From NCBI GenBank assembly GCA_964019155.1, contig OZ025242.1, positions 84,683,033 through 84,747,032 of the forward strand: DNA of 64,000 nt. Direction: 5' to 3'. Source of the stretch: Osedax fenrisi. Lineage: Eukaryota > Annelida > Polychaeta > Sabellida > Siboglinidae. Positions 34,256-45,152 of the stretch are shown here, in pieces. A program made the translations under genes and the position numbers. Under the pieces are notes generated by a model. It was not told where the DNA came from, did no database searches, and worked only from the letters and a program-made list of their open reading frames with translations. How positions within the stretch are numbered: position 1 is the first letter of the stretch; each line of letters begins with the position of its first letter.

Positions 34256-34570
34256 ATGTTAGGTAAGGGGTATGTTAGGTAAGGGGTATGTTAGGTAAGG
34301 GGTGTGTTAGGTAGGGGATATGTTAGGTAAGGGGTATGTTAGGTTGGGGGTATGTTAGGTAAGGGGTGTGTTAGGTAGGGGATATGTTAGGTAAGGGGTA
34401 TGTTAGGTTGGGGGTATGTTAGGTAAGGGGTGTGTTAGGTAGGGGGTATGTTAGGTAAGTTGTATGTTAGGTAGGGGATATGTTAGGTAAGGGATGTATT
34501 ACGTAGGGGGTATGTTAGGTAAAGGGTGTATTGATTAGGGGGTATGTTAGGTAAGGGGTATGTTAGGATT
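34256..34570. repeat. 16-bp minisatellite TTAGGTAAGGGGTATG with higher-order structure
   Basis: About 19 copies. Variants TAAGGGGTGTG, TAGGGGATATG, TAAGGGGTATG and TTGGGGGTATG recur in the same order twice, a 64-bp higher-order unit. Every unit starts TTAGG, and several contain TTAGGTAGGG, like diverged telomere repeats, but this is not a canonical telomere. Confidence 0.95.
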
Positions 34571-34780
34571 ACCCTATAGGGTGTATGTTAGGTTGGGGTA
34601 AGGGTATTGTAGTTGATAGCGATAATACAAAAACTATTATACATAATAGTTATTGTACTATCATTATCAACCACAATAATTAATAAACCATGGCTATCAA
34701 CGCATTATATATAAATTCTTATACACAAATATAAATAATTGAATTCTAAGTATGAATGTATAAATAATGTATGTTATTAA

Positions 34781-34824
<44 letters not shown>

Positions 34825-35244
34825 GTTATTTACCTATATACATAAATGTAGTAATAATATTATTTAAATTGTTAAAATAACAAACATAATATAAAACAAT
34901 AGTCATATTACGTAATACCTATATTAGTTTGTATAATAATAATAGAGATAGTAATCGTTGTTTTTAACGTTATGCGAACATCACACATAAACAAATGTAA
35001 CACATTGAAACAACAGCTATATTAAGATTCGTTACATAGGTGTGAGAATAACACATCATTTGTTAACATACTTTTAAGTAAGTTTACATTATTTATATTC
35101 TGACAATACATATAGGTTTATTCCATATGTAGGTTCAGTTATAAAGATAGCTTTGATTAATAGTTTACAAAAAAACTAAACTTTTCGAATAATATAAAAT
35201 GATGTCGATCTCTGTTAGGTCTTATTTAACTGATATATATCATG
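34571..35244. other. AT-rich DNA, no gene recognised
   Basis: Contains a loose inverted repeat (GATAATACAAAAACTATTAT against ATAATAGTTATTGTACTATC, near 34620-34670) and (TA)n at 34784-34820. Confidence 0.5.
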
Positions 35245-35252
35245 ATCCTGGC

Positions 35253-35410
35253 TAGGGGCGCTGTGACGATTTTGTATGTAAGGGGGACCGACTAATCAAA
35301 ATAAATGTTGTGGTAAAAGTTTGGGGGGGGGACCAATACATAGGAGGTCCCCCTATATTTTAAAGTAGGGGGGCATATCCTCCCTGTCCCCCCCTGTTGC
35401 AGCGCCACTA
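35253..35410. mobile_element. hAT-type MITE (158 bp) with exact 8-bp target duplication
   Basis: Ends TAGGGGCGCTG and, from the right, TAGTGGCGCTG. The element is flanked on both sides by ATCCTGGC (35245-35252 and 35411-35418), a perfect 8-bp target-site duplication, the hAT signature. The interior is GC-rich with G/C runs (GGGGGGGGACC, CCCCCCTG) and codes for nothing. The perfect duplication indicates a fairly recent insertion. Confidence 0.92.
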
Positions 35411-35418
35411 ATCCTGGC

Positions 35419-35457
35419 ATATTGATTTTATAAAATACATATGTAATTAACTATCTA

Positions 35458-35504
<47 letters not shown>

Positions 35505-36147
35505 TTATATTTCTATGAAAATATAATATATGTATTATAAATATACATAATATCGTAGAATAAATATAAACTATATAATTATATTCGAGTGAGTTTTTCA
35601 TCGTTCTAACTAAAAACCTCTTAAGTGGATTTTAGGAAACTGTCGGTAAGCTATATATATATTAATAGCCATGACGTCATGCGTGATTCTCTCGTAACTA
35701 GGCCGTTCACCAGTCGTCTGGCTAATATTGTTTACTACGCGATAATCTAACCGCATTAACTAGCTATATCTATAGAAGTTGGAAGCCCAATTAAGCCTCT
35801 AAAAAGCCGATCACTCCCTAGCTCTCTCGTACCCTATCGTATAATAGTGGAGTCCATTAGCGCGGCACCTTCACTGAGGTCCCGTGATCGATAGACAGGG
35901 CGTTATTGTGTAATGTTGTTACGTAATCTATTGTTATTCGTAATAAATGCACCTATTAAAAATCAATTTAGATATTTTATACGCATATATTATTATAAAT
36001 TGTATCTCGGTTGTTTATTAGATATTTAAATAGACGTATATGTCTATATATCTATAAATATGAGAGATGTAGACTTGGAGATGAGATCATTTATAAAATA
36101 GGTATTATTTGTATACGTTTATATATTTGATAAGTTTTGTAATCTAT

Positions 36148-36199
<52 letters not shown>

Positions 36200-36425
36200 G
36201 GACATATTGAATTGATGGACAATAACAATATAATAGTAGAGAGACAAATAAATATTTTCAAAGACTGCGAAATAGGACGTACCACTGAAGTAGGACATAG
36301 AGTGGGCGATAAGTAAGGGTAATAATGAACAGCGTAAAGAAACAATTGTTATACAAGGGTATACACCAATGGTACCCCCAAGGGTATACCCTGTATACGA
36401 GATTATTCGTGTTTATGTTATGTAT
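35419..36425. other. AT-rich DNA with a CpG-bearing patch, no gene recognised
   Basis: (TA)n at 35463-35501 and 36151-36197. 35680-35900 is less AT-rich and holds TGACGTCA (35683) and CATTAGCGCGGCACC (35856), the latter shared with 41686. Confidence 0.5.
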
Positions 36426-36508
36426 CGAGTTTAGAAAATAGTAATAAAAATGATGACACTATAGTGTATATATATTGTGATGATTTTTATTACTATTTTC
36501 TAAACTCG
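36426..36508. other. Perfect 26-bp stem hairpin with 31-nt loop
   Basis: CGAGTTTAGAAAATAGTAAT plus AAAAAT at 36426-36451 is exactly reverse-complemented at 36483-36508. The stem continues inward with GATGACA against TGTGATG (one mismatch). Size and pairing resemble a small-RNA precursor, but perfect pairing also fits a recent inverted duplication. Confidence 0.9.
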
Positions 36509-36577
36509 TATATATATATATAAATATTAGTGAACGTTTACGTGTAATATGTAAAAACGGGTTTGCTCGCTGTTTTC

Positions 36578-36593
36578 CGGGCTACGTAGCCCG
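36578..36593. other. 16-bp perfect palindrome CGGGCTACGTAGCCCG
   Basis: GC-rich and centred on TACGTA, seven bases upstream of the heat-shock-element-like site. Confidence 0.95.
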
Positions 36594-36599
36594 AAGTAA

Positions 36600-36626
36600 G
36601 TTCCAGAAGTACTTCTAGAACTTTCT
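36600..36626. promoter_or_regulatory. Heat-shock-element-like cluster of inverted GAA/TTC pentamers
   Basis: gTTCc aGAAg, two spacer bases, then cTTCt aGAAc tTTCt: five alternating nTTCn/nGAAn units, the consensus bound by trimeric HSF. It lies about 60 bp before the CpG-rich patch that starts near 36690. No heat-shock gene is seen nearby, so function is unproven. Confidence 0.5.
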
Positions 36627-36689
36627 TCGTGATTATTAATTAATTAACAATTAAATCCGAACACTCCCGGGAAGATAAACCTCCCATCC

Positions 36690-37080
36690 TCGGAGATAAC
36701 TCCATCGTGTATCGACACCGCAGTGCGTAGACTCCGTAGTGCGGATATACTGCGGTATCGTATGTCGTATAACAATAGCTGCTACTACTGCTACTGCTGC
36801 TGCCGGTGACCGCACCGCACCGCACTCCGCCGTTACGTAACACCTCGCTCCGTGTGTGCGCACGCGTGTGTGCGTGACGTAACTCCGCTCTCTATATCCG
36901 CTCTTACCGGGCCGACATCTTACGGCGTGTATGACATACGTGCACTGTCGTACACGAGTGTGCGCGTGCGCGGGTGTGTGTGCGGCGCTGTCGTGAAGCC
37001 GTACCGGTGCGCCGCACATGAGTATGATTAGTGTGCCGTGTGTGCGTGTGTGTGTGAGGTGTAGATACCACCAGTAGACT
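36690..37080. promoter_or_regulatory. CpG-rich pocket, promoter-like
   Basis: About 400 bp strikingly rich in CpG and GC compared with its surroundings, with (TGCG)/(GTGTGCG) runs and a (GCTACT)n triplet patch at 36778-36805. Three overlapping minus-strand frames exist (one with a run of eight serines from the triplet repeat), but none resembles a known protein. It may be a CpG-island-like promoter or first exon. Confidence 0.35.
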
Positions 37081-37146
37081 AGTTTGTAGCACGAAATTGC
37101 TTTATAATATGATCTTAAATCTGCTACGTCGACTCCTTATATATAA

Positions 37147-37203
<57 letters not shown>

Positions 37204-38010
37204 AATACGGTGAAAATATAAATAGGCGAATGTATAAATAGACTAATAACTAGATAAGCTATTCTTGTTCATTCTACTAGGCAATTATTGCCAAACTCTG
37301 CTATTATTATTATATATTTATATATAGACAATATTTTCGTTAAATTCATAGGACGCGTAAACTCGGGTGTTTTGTGGGCGTGTCTAATCTGTATCGTTTA
37401 GTATGGCCGCTATTCGTCGCTAAGGTTACTAACGCTGAGACACGTGTGTGATTATGTAACTACGCGTGTACTTAAGTTGTTTTCGTATAGTTGTATTTAA
37501 CCTAGATCGGTATTGCTATATCTCGCCAATATAAAAGTATTCAATTGTTAACACACGTGTCTCGATGTAGGTAACTTAAGATGGCCGACCATCACATGAC
37601 ACGTGCATTTAATAACAGATATTCAAACAAATAATATTGATTTTTAAACACATTTGATTTATTTTCTATATACGCTTATAAAGTGCGTCTCGATTATATC
37701 AATATAAACATTTATATTTATTTATATTATATATTTATAGTGCAATATAATTGAAACATGTAATTTTATTAAATAATACTAATGACAATACCTTGATAAT
37801 ACTTTATATGTGATTTTATGCCATATTAAGGGGCTTTTAAGTTATCTAAATCGAGGCACCGTGTATGTTGATGAAAAATCACGTGACTACCAATCTAGGT
37901 AAACTATAAATATCGTATTACACAACATCGCGCATTGTTGTGTTTAGTGTATGTGTGTATAATGCGGGGTTTATTATAATTATTAGTTATTCAATTGTAT
38001 TCAAAAGTAA

Positions 38011-38050
<40 letters not shown>
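37081..38050. other. AT-rich DNA, no gene recognised
   Basis: (TA)n at 37151-37201 and 38020-38048. 37350-37460 is CpG-bearing (GACGCG, TCGTCGCTAAGG). ATCACGTGAC at 37879. Confidence 0.5.
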
Positions 38051-38054
<4 letters not shown>

Positions 38055-38055
<1 letters not shown>

Positions 38056-38475
38056 ATTGTTATTTTGGTGGAAATGTTGTCTTTTCATCCCATCCAGGAA
38101 CTTAGATGATATTGTTATATTAATAATAATAATAATATTCAATAATATTTATTTATTGACACACATATGTATATATTGAATACAATAATAATAGCGGATA
38201 TAAATGGACCCCTCGAGAAGTCATAGACTTATACGTGTTATAAATAACTGTGAGGGCCCAGGACAATACAATACAAATAGTAATACATTTTTCTTGTGTT
38301 TTGATTTAACGATTTTTTAAGTTCTTGATAAATACAAGAGAAAAACAAGAACCGCTGGAGTCGAACCCGGGACCTCTCGCTTACTATCTTTCGTGTGTTC
38401 CACTGAGCCATAGTCCCCAGACCACATGTATAACCATATGTCTATAATATCCCTTCGAAGCCGATATAAATAATA
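38055..38475 (-). mobile_element. SINE family 1, copy interrupted by SINE family 2
   Basis: Right of the gap: TAACCATATG...ATATCCCTTCGAAGCC (38432-38462). Left of the gap: TTTTCATCCCATCCAGGAAC (38080) and TTAGATGA. Together they match the uninterrupted copy at 43978-44176. The family 2 SINE fills 38120-38424. Confidence 0.75.
38120..38424 (-). mobile_element. SINE family 2, copy 3 (nested)
   Basis: Minus-strand copy. The head near 38345-38424 has TGGCTCAGTGG (A box) and GGGTTCGACTCC (B box); the body has GACCCCTCGAGAAGTCATAG as seen on plus; the 3' end runs into (AAT)n at 38122-38140. It is inserted in a family 1 SINE, so family 2 is the younger family here. Confidence 0.88.
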
Positions 38476-39173
38476 CATATTTATATATTGGAATATTATG
38501 TATACTATAGTATTCTATTTAGTAAGAGTGTGAATGCACATACACACGTGAACACGTATACTAAGTTGAATATAACTATGTGTATTTGTTGAAGTGATCT
38601 ATCACCTGTATACAGTAGTGTTTCAATATGAAACATATTTAGTTTTGTATCGATAAAACATTATAAACAGATTACTTTACTACATGTTAATTAGTATCCG
38701 TCAATCAATTAGAGTTGGAATGTATCTATAAGTACCATGACAACCGTGTTTTATTACACACTAGTGTAATAGTTATTACGAAAATTAAAAAAATAAATTT
38801 TATGAAATCACTATTTATTGTGTAATGTAATATCCTAACTGATATCAGGTATTTTTATTGTGACTGGTATTTTTATAATGTTTTATAACATGTATGTTTA
38901 ATATATAATAAGTATATTATAAAGGTATACCTTTATATATATATACCAAATGTTAATATATATATATATTTACTTTTAGAAGTTGTATATAATCATAAAA
39001 TATGCTTTTATGACACACCGTTAATATAATTAATATAAATTATAATAACCATAAAACTAACTATTTTGTGTGTAATCTAAGTGCGTTTAACTAATAATAA
39101 TTATGTTGCACTACCTATGCATATATACAATTATTATAAATACAAATATTAATGTTATTTTAATTTGTTTGTG

Positions 39174-39212
<39 letters not shown>

Positions 39213-39740
39213 GTATATATATATAAGTAGTATCTATATAATAAGCTATATAATAAACTTATATATGCATGATATATATTATATACATAATATTATAAAT
39301 AATTCATAACAAAAATGTCTATTGAAATAAAAAAGTAATGTCAATTTCAATGTACATTGTTGTATTATATTTGAAATATACTAGCCATTTTATTAAAAAA
39401 TCGCCTCAATTTATAGTCTGTTTAACCATAGATAAAACTAGTTTCCGATATCTATTAACATCGTGCGAATAAGTGAAATGGCATGAGTCGCAAAATAAAA
39501 AATATTAAATAATTAAATGTTAGTAACTTTTTTTCATATATTTTCGTTATCAATAATTTGTTTATAATAATTTTCAATGTAATATTTTACTAATTTTTAA
39601 AGGTCTGTCGCATCTTTAATATAAGCTTGAATTGAATGATTTATTTTGTATATGTCGTATAACATCTAAACTTAACCTAAAATCACTGTGCCCCACCTTT
39701 TTCCGATGATCACTCTTAGCTCGCTCGCTGCGGTATCCAC
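38476..39740. other. AT-rich DNA, no gene recognised
   Basis: (TA)n at 39177-39209. The rest is AT-rich single-copy sequence without conserved frames. Confidence 0.5.
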
Positions 39741-39744
39741 TTAC

Positions 39745-40266
39745 ACGAAGAATGTACCTAACTACCCGCTAACTACTCGCTAACTACTCGCTAACTACCC
39801 GCTAACTACTCGCTAACTACTCGCTAACTACCCGGTAACTACTCGCTAACTACCCGGTAACTACTCGCTAACTACTCGCTAACTACTCGCTAACTACCCG
39901 CTAACTACCCGGTAGCTACTCGGTAACTACCCGCTAACTACTCGCTAACTACTCGTTAACTACCCGCTAACTACTCGCTAACTACTCGCTAACTACCCGG
40001 TAACTACTCGCTAACTACTCGCTAACTACTCGCTAACTACCCGGTAACAACTCGCTAACTACCCGCTAACTACCCGGTAACTACTCGATAACTACTCGGT
40101 AACTACCCTCTAACTACTCACTAACTACCCGGTAATTACTCGCTAACTACTCGCTAACTACCCGCTAACTACCCGGTAACTACCCGGTAACTACTCGATA
40201 ACTACCCGATAACTACTCGCTAACTACTCGCTAACTAATCGCTAACTACCCGGTAACTACTCTCTA
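39745..40266. repeat. 11-bp minisatellite CTAACTACTCG, about 47 copies
   Basis: Units CTAACTACTCG, CTAACTACCCG and GTAACTACTCG are interspersed without an obvious strict higher-order pattern, with a few mutated units (CTCTAACTACT, AATCGC). It shares the CTAACTAC core with the repeat at 3846-3918. Confidence 0.96.
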
Positions 40267-41100
40267 ACTACTTACCATAACCTTGTAATAAGTATATCTG
40301 AGATATATCGATGAGGGTATATTTACCGAACTCGTCATAGTGGCTGTTTACATGTATATAGGTTGTAAATAGGGTGGTGTCAGTATACACATTTACTAGA
40401 ACTATTATTTGTTTAATTTCACACACAAAATGTTATTTTGTTGATATTATATATATATATATCCGTTATAGTATGTTTATAAAAATGATATATTTTTGCA
40501 GAATTTCATCAATATAATCATTATTTAAAAGAAAAAACTATGATGCAGAATACTTCTATTTAGATAATAACTGTTTATTTATATATAGTATATGTGTATG
40601 CTAGAAATTATAATAAAACATATACTCTGAGATATTAAACATTGTTCTTAATAATAATCATTATTTAATACACATGAGTAAAGATAAATAATTATTCTGA
40701 GTAAAATGAATATGAAAATTTCTAATTGGTTTAATTACTATTAGAGATTCGCAGATCATACATAAACATGTATATAATAACTTTAGTCTTTTGATAACGT
40801 ATAATCACTATATACATTTGATATTTTCAGAGGTTATAGATAACATAATACGGATGATACTAACACAATTTTGTTATAAAATATTATTTTATAATTTGTA
40901 TTGATACGGTGTGTATGTTAAGCGATAACTTTGAACTTTAACCTTAATAAGCCCATCAGAACTACTCGATACAACCGTTACCGCGTGGGGTATTGCATTA
41001 TTCCCGAATACACACCTAATCATTACGTAATTTTATTTAGGGAAGCAGTGGTCAACTAACTTATTTATCATGTTTTATAAACACAATAACATATACATAT

Positions 41101-41140
<40 letters not shown>
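40267..41140. other. AT-rich DNA, no gene recognised
   Basis: Ends in a (TA)n array at 41110-41141. Nothing conserved seen. Confidence 0.5.
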
Positions 41141-41146
<6 letters not shown>

Positions 41147-41149
41147 ATT

Positions 41150-41393
41150 ATTTAGGTACAGTTTTCATTTATAAGCATAATGCTCTAATGTCCCTTCGAA
41201 GCCGCTCTCGTGTTAAGGCATCCATGGTTTATTATTGCATCCACGAGATAAAATCATTTATTTAGACAAAAGTATATAAGATCACTTCTAAGTATTATTT
41301 TAAGACTTATTTTATTGGTCCGGATGGGGCTTGAACCCGTGTCCTACTGCTTGTGTGTATGACGCATTGGCCAACTGAGACACATAAGCAGTT
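41150..41393 (-). mobile_element. SINE family 1, copy 3
   Basis: Minus-strand head near 41330-41393 with TGTCTCAGTTGG (decayed A box) and GGGTTCAAG (B box, one change). The body has GCCTTAACACGAGAGCGG and TTCGAAGGGACATTAGAG; the last part (TTCCTGGATGGG) is missing, so it is 3' truncated. Confidence 0.8.
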
Positions 41394-41589
41394 ATATATA
41401 TATATAACATTCAACAATTGACTACAATTGAATATATATATATATATATCTAATTTTGAAACCGTTTAGAATAAAATAGGACAAAAACTATATACAAACA
41501 CATGTGTTTTATTATACGAATGAATAGAACAAATTCTAATAAATTACACACAAATACAACAAGTTATATTACAAAGTAAACATTACATT

Positions 41590-42020
41590 CGCTATCGAAC
41601 GATGTCTGTCAGACTACTAATTAGTGGGTCACCGTAGCTGACGTCTAATTATAGCCGATACGTTGATATACGACGGCCTATTAGCGCGGCACCCATATGG
41701 GCCCTAGTTGTGGGCCCTAGTTGTGGACCTAGGTTCTTAGTACTACATCTATTAATGGTCGTAAAGCCCTAGTTTTACGACCAATGGGGGCTCGAGGTAT
41801 TCGTCTATTTATACGTCCGCGCTCGGGCTTGCATGTGTGGTATTATTATTCGCGGTGTATGCGGGTTTCGTTACATGCGGCGGGGTCGCGATGTTTACGA
41901 CGGACGAGTTACGAGGTACGCCACAACAAATGTTGTGTTCGAAAAAAATAATAAATAGAGTGTGCGAAAAAAATTCTTCGCATATTTCGCGAATCGAAAT
42001 TTTCCGCCGGGACTATTAAT
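41590..42020. promoter_or_regulatory. CpG-rich pocket with a small open frame (41837-42019, +)
   Basis: GC/CpG-rich against the background, with tandem GGGCCCTAGTTGTG (near 41699-41725). The 60-codon frame begins with a hydrophobic stretch (MVLLFAVYAGFVTCGGV) that could be a signal or membrane segment, but it matches nothing I recognise and may be chance. GGGTCACCG and TTAGCGCGGCACC words are shared with the patches near 33730 and 35856. Confidence 0.25.
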
Positions 42021-42420
42021 AGCGTAATAGTATGTGATTTACGAGCTGATGTATATACTTATATACTTACATACGTATGTATATACTTATTTACGTATGT
42101 ATACATATATGTATATATGTCACTTATTTTAAATATTTTACAAATATTACTTTTATACATCGTAATTTATTATGTTATCAGTGATAACTTATCACTAATG
42201 ATACTTCTCATATTAAGATAAATATATGTATATATATTATGTATACATTATCAATGGTATGTACGCGAGTAGTAGTATTATAATCGAGGCGATGCTGCTG
42301 GCTAGATAACTGGATTAACACACTATAGTGTTGCCTATTGTTATTGTTCACACTTCATTGTTTACGCAATACTGAGGCACTATCGTAAACAATAGTAAAC
42401 TAGCGCATCGCTTACATTCC

Positions 42421-42500
42421 GAAACGATGATGCTGCCATGCATGGCAGTCTGCAGACTCTCGAATATTCGTCACTATTCGCGAATTATATTCGCAGTTTT
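42421..42500. other. Adjacent palindromes CTGCCATGCATGGCAG and GTCTGCAGAC
   Basis: The 16-bp perfect palindrome at 42433-42448 overlaps by one base a 10-bp palindrome at 42448-42457, followed by ATTCGCGAAT-type symmetric sequence at 42476-42487. No gene nearby. Confidence 0.85.
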
Positions 42501-42599
42501 ATAGATAAAGCGTTTTAGTTGTTCGCCTGAGGTGTGATCTCGTTAGCTTAACACGCCGAATAGTGATGTATCCATAGTAATGCATGTAACTACAGTATA

Positions 42600-43977
42600 A
42601 TTCGTATATAGTGACTATAGTCTTACGATGTATACCTCGTAAGGAGATATACTATATATAGTGACCTACTTGATATAGCGCCCTGCTCTATATAGAAACC
42701 TCTTTCGAAAATGTGGTTAGAAATGCACTAGAATCAATATAAATGTATTCCCGTTTAACGACATTTTTATATAGTAATAATATAGTATATATTCTTATTT
42801 TGTTACCTATTTTAATGAACATTTTATTTAATCTCTATAGAGATAACATATAAAAGATTATATATATATAGTCTTTTATATGTTAAATAATAAAAATATG
42901 TAAATTATAAAATGTTAATAAACTATATCTTATTAAATCTACTATTCACTATTATATGTTCTAATTTATTACTTTATTGTTAGTTATTATTAAATTAAAT
43001 TGTTTTTATAATATAGATTATATAGTATTTATACTATAATATACATTATTAAATTAATATCATCAGCTTTTTTAAATCTGCTGTCATATATGCATGATTA
43101 TGATTAACACGGAATGACTCACAGTCTATGATTCATAGACCGTAATTAGGTCGACCGTAGTAAATTTATAATCTATATGGACGAAATACTGTGTACATTG
43201 TATATTTTAATTGTATCTAAATTTTATATATTAGATTACATCTATAAATTGAATTATATATATATATATATATATTATATCTTACGAATTAAATATAAGA
43301 TAACATTCATTTAACTCCACACATTGCTAGTTCTTATTTGGAAATACCTATAGGAAATACCTATGTATACACAATTATTCAAGATTAAATGGTGTGTAAA
43401 ATAATATAGAAATTACCGAATTAATGTAATATGGTAAATTATAATGTTATGCTAAAGCATGTAGATAATTCACTGATGTTTTTAATTACCAGTGTGTGAT
43501 TCTAATTTTACTTTAATTTGTGTATCATTCTATAGACGTTCTCTAAATAGTGACACTTTATAATAGAATATTTCTATATAGTGACCTTTTCTATATTGTG
43601 ACTTTTTTGGGAAATTGTGCTATGTACTATATATATATATTATACTGTATAGATATATCACGTGGTACTTCTACGTAATAGCGGTCATTTCTCACCCGCT
43701 AGGTGGGGTTACTAATGGCGGAGATAAAAATAAGTGACGTCACTCTTCAGTTATAGGTACGGTAGATGAATAGTTTGTTTACACAATAGTACTATTTAAA
43801 TAACGCGTTACTTAATCGAGAAACTAGTTTCTAATAAAGTATTATTGATATATATATATATTATAAATTAATTGTTTATATGTATATGCTAATATATGTT
43901 TAATATGCCTATTGTATACTTTATTGTGTATACAATGTATATTATGTATTATAATAAAAATTATTTTTATTTGTATT
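42600..43977. other. AT-rich DNA with scattered CTATATAGTGACC words
   Basis: CTATATAGTGAC-type words occur near 42606, 42653, 43541 and 43574 with CTATATTGTGAC near 43591. Such words resemble subterminal repeats of pogo/Tigger-like elements, so this may be a relic. GTCTATGATTCATAGAC (17-bp palindrome) lies near 43123. CTCACCCGCTAGGTGGGG near 43692 and TGACGTCA near 43737 form a small GC patch. Confidence 0.35.
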
Positions 43978-44176
43978 ATTATATTGGTAGTCCTATCGTA
44001 GACATTTCATCCCATCCAGGAACTTAGATGAAGTTTGTATAACCATATGGCTCTAATATCCCTTCGAAACTGATCTTATTTTTAGGCATTCATGGTTTTA
44101 ATGAGAGCCGATCATTTATGTATACACGTGTGTGTCTAACGTCTTAGCCAACTGAGGCTCACAGGCAGTTATTAAC
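43978..44176 (-). mobile_element. SINE family 1, copy 4
   Basis: Minus strand. Head near 44125-44176: TGAGCCTCAGTTGGCTAAG; the B box region is deleted. The body TTCGAAGGGATATTAGAGCC and the 3' part CTAAGTTCCTGGATGGGATG are preserved. Confidence 0.75.
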
Positions 44177-44384
44177 TCTATATTACAAAAAGTATATTTA
44201 TTAATCGCTGGTGACATTTTATTCGTACTAGAGATTCAGTATATTGAATTTCTAATATATATACATATATATATATATACCGACATTATTTTTACTATTA
44301 TTTGTAATACTACTTTAATATATATATATATATATAATGCAATTTAATTTATTGAAAATATATAACAATGGTATATATATTATG

Positions 44385-44770
44385 ATGATGATAATGATGA
44401 TGATGATAATGATGAATTATTTAATGACACATCAAATAGGTTTTGGAGCCCATCGCTCACCCACTAATTAAACATTAAACACATAATAATAAACAACACA
44501 AACAATAGAAATGTAAATAGAGGTTAAAGAGAGGTATAAAGATAATACATAAAGAGAGAATTAATGAGTGCAGACCGGGGTGGCAATTAATAGTTACATT
44601 TGATCAACAAAATATGAACGTTCTCTTTTAGAACTGATACCTAGGTATACCTAACCTAGGTAGGTTAGTCCGGCTGGACTCGTTGTCGTGGAGGGTGGAT
44701 GTCCATGGATTCGGCCGATATTTAGGACAATTATAAATTATATGTATATATATATATATATTATTTATAA
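44385..44770 (-). mobile_element. Possible LINE 3' end
   Basis: Minus strand ends GATGTGTCATTAAATAA followed by (TTCATCATTATCATC)-type repeats, the same plan as the other LINE tails (stem, TAAA, short tandem repeat). No coding motif is recognisable upstream, so it could also be a SINE tail. Confidence 0.35.
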
Positions 44771-44861
44771 ATATATAAAAAAGATATACATAAAATCATA
44801 CATTAATGCCTATTAATGATATTTAAAATTTAATGATTTCCCAATTTATAATAATAATAAT

Positions 44862-45152
44862 ACTGAAATCTCATATATATATATATATATTGAATACAAT
44901 ACAAATATCTGATAGAAATCGACCCATCAGAAGTTTTGGACATATACATGTTATAAATAAATGTAAGAGGGACCCAGAAAAATGCACAACAAATAGTAAC
45001 ATGTTTTCCAGTGTATTTATTTATCGTATACGATATATATATATTAAGTTCTTGACAAACACAAGAGAAAAACAAGAACAGCTCGGAGTCGAACCCGTGA
45101 GCTCTCGCTAACTATGTTTCGTGTGTTCCACTGAGCCATATACGCCAGGTAA
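44862..45152 (-). mobile_element. SINE family 2, copy 4 (most diverged)
   Basis: Head near 45085-45152: TGGCTCAGTGG (A box) and GGGTTCGACTCC (B box). The body retains TATTTATAACATGTATATG, CAAGAACTTAATATA and the (TA)n plus GAGATTTC 3' end. More substitutions than the copies at 27285 and 33006. Confidence 0.85.

Noticed and set aside
34256..34570. True telomere or interstitial telomere block
   Set aside because: Unit is 16 bp and only the first five bases resemble TTAGGG; noted as telomere-like only.
36640..37092. Minus-strand proteins in the CpG-rich patch
   Set aside because: Three overlapping frames with no motif; open frames are expected where TA-rich stops are rare. Kept only as a possible regulatory patch.
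39745..40266. CRISPR-like array
   Set aside because: 11-bp units in direct tandem with no spacers, in a eukaryotic genome; it is a minisatellite.
41837..42019. 60-residue protein with hydrophobic start
   Set aside because: Too short, no recognised family and no supporting signals; mentioned only within the CpG pocket entry.
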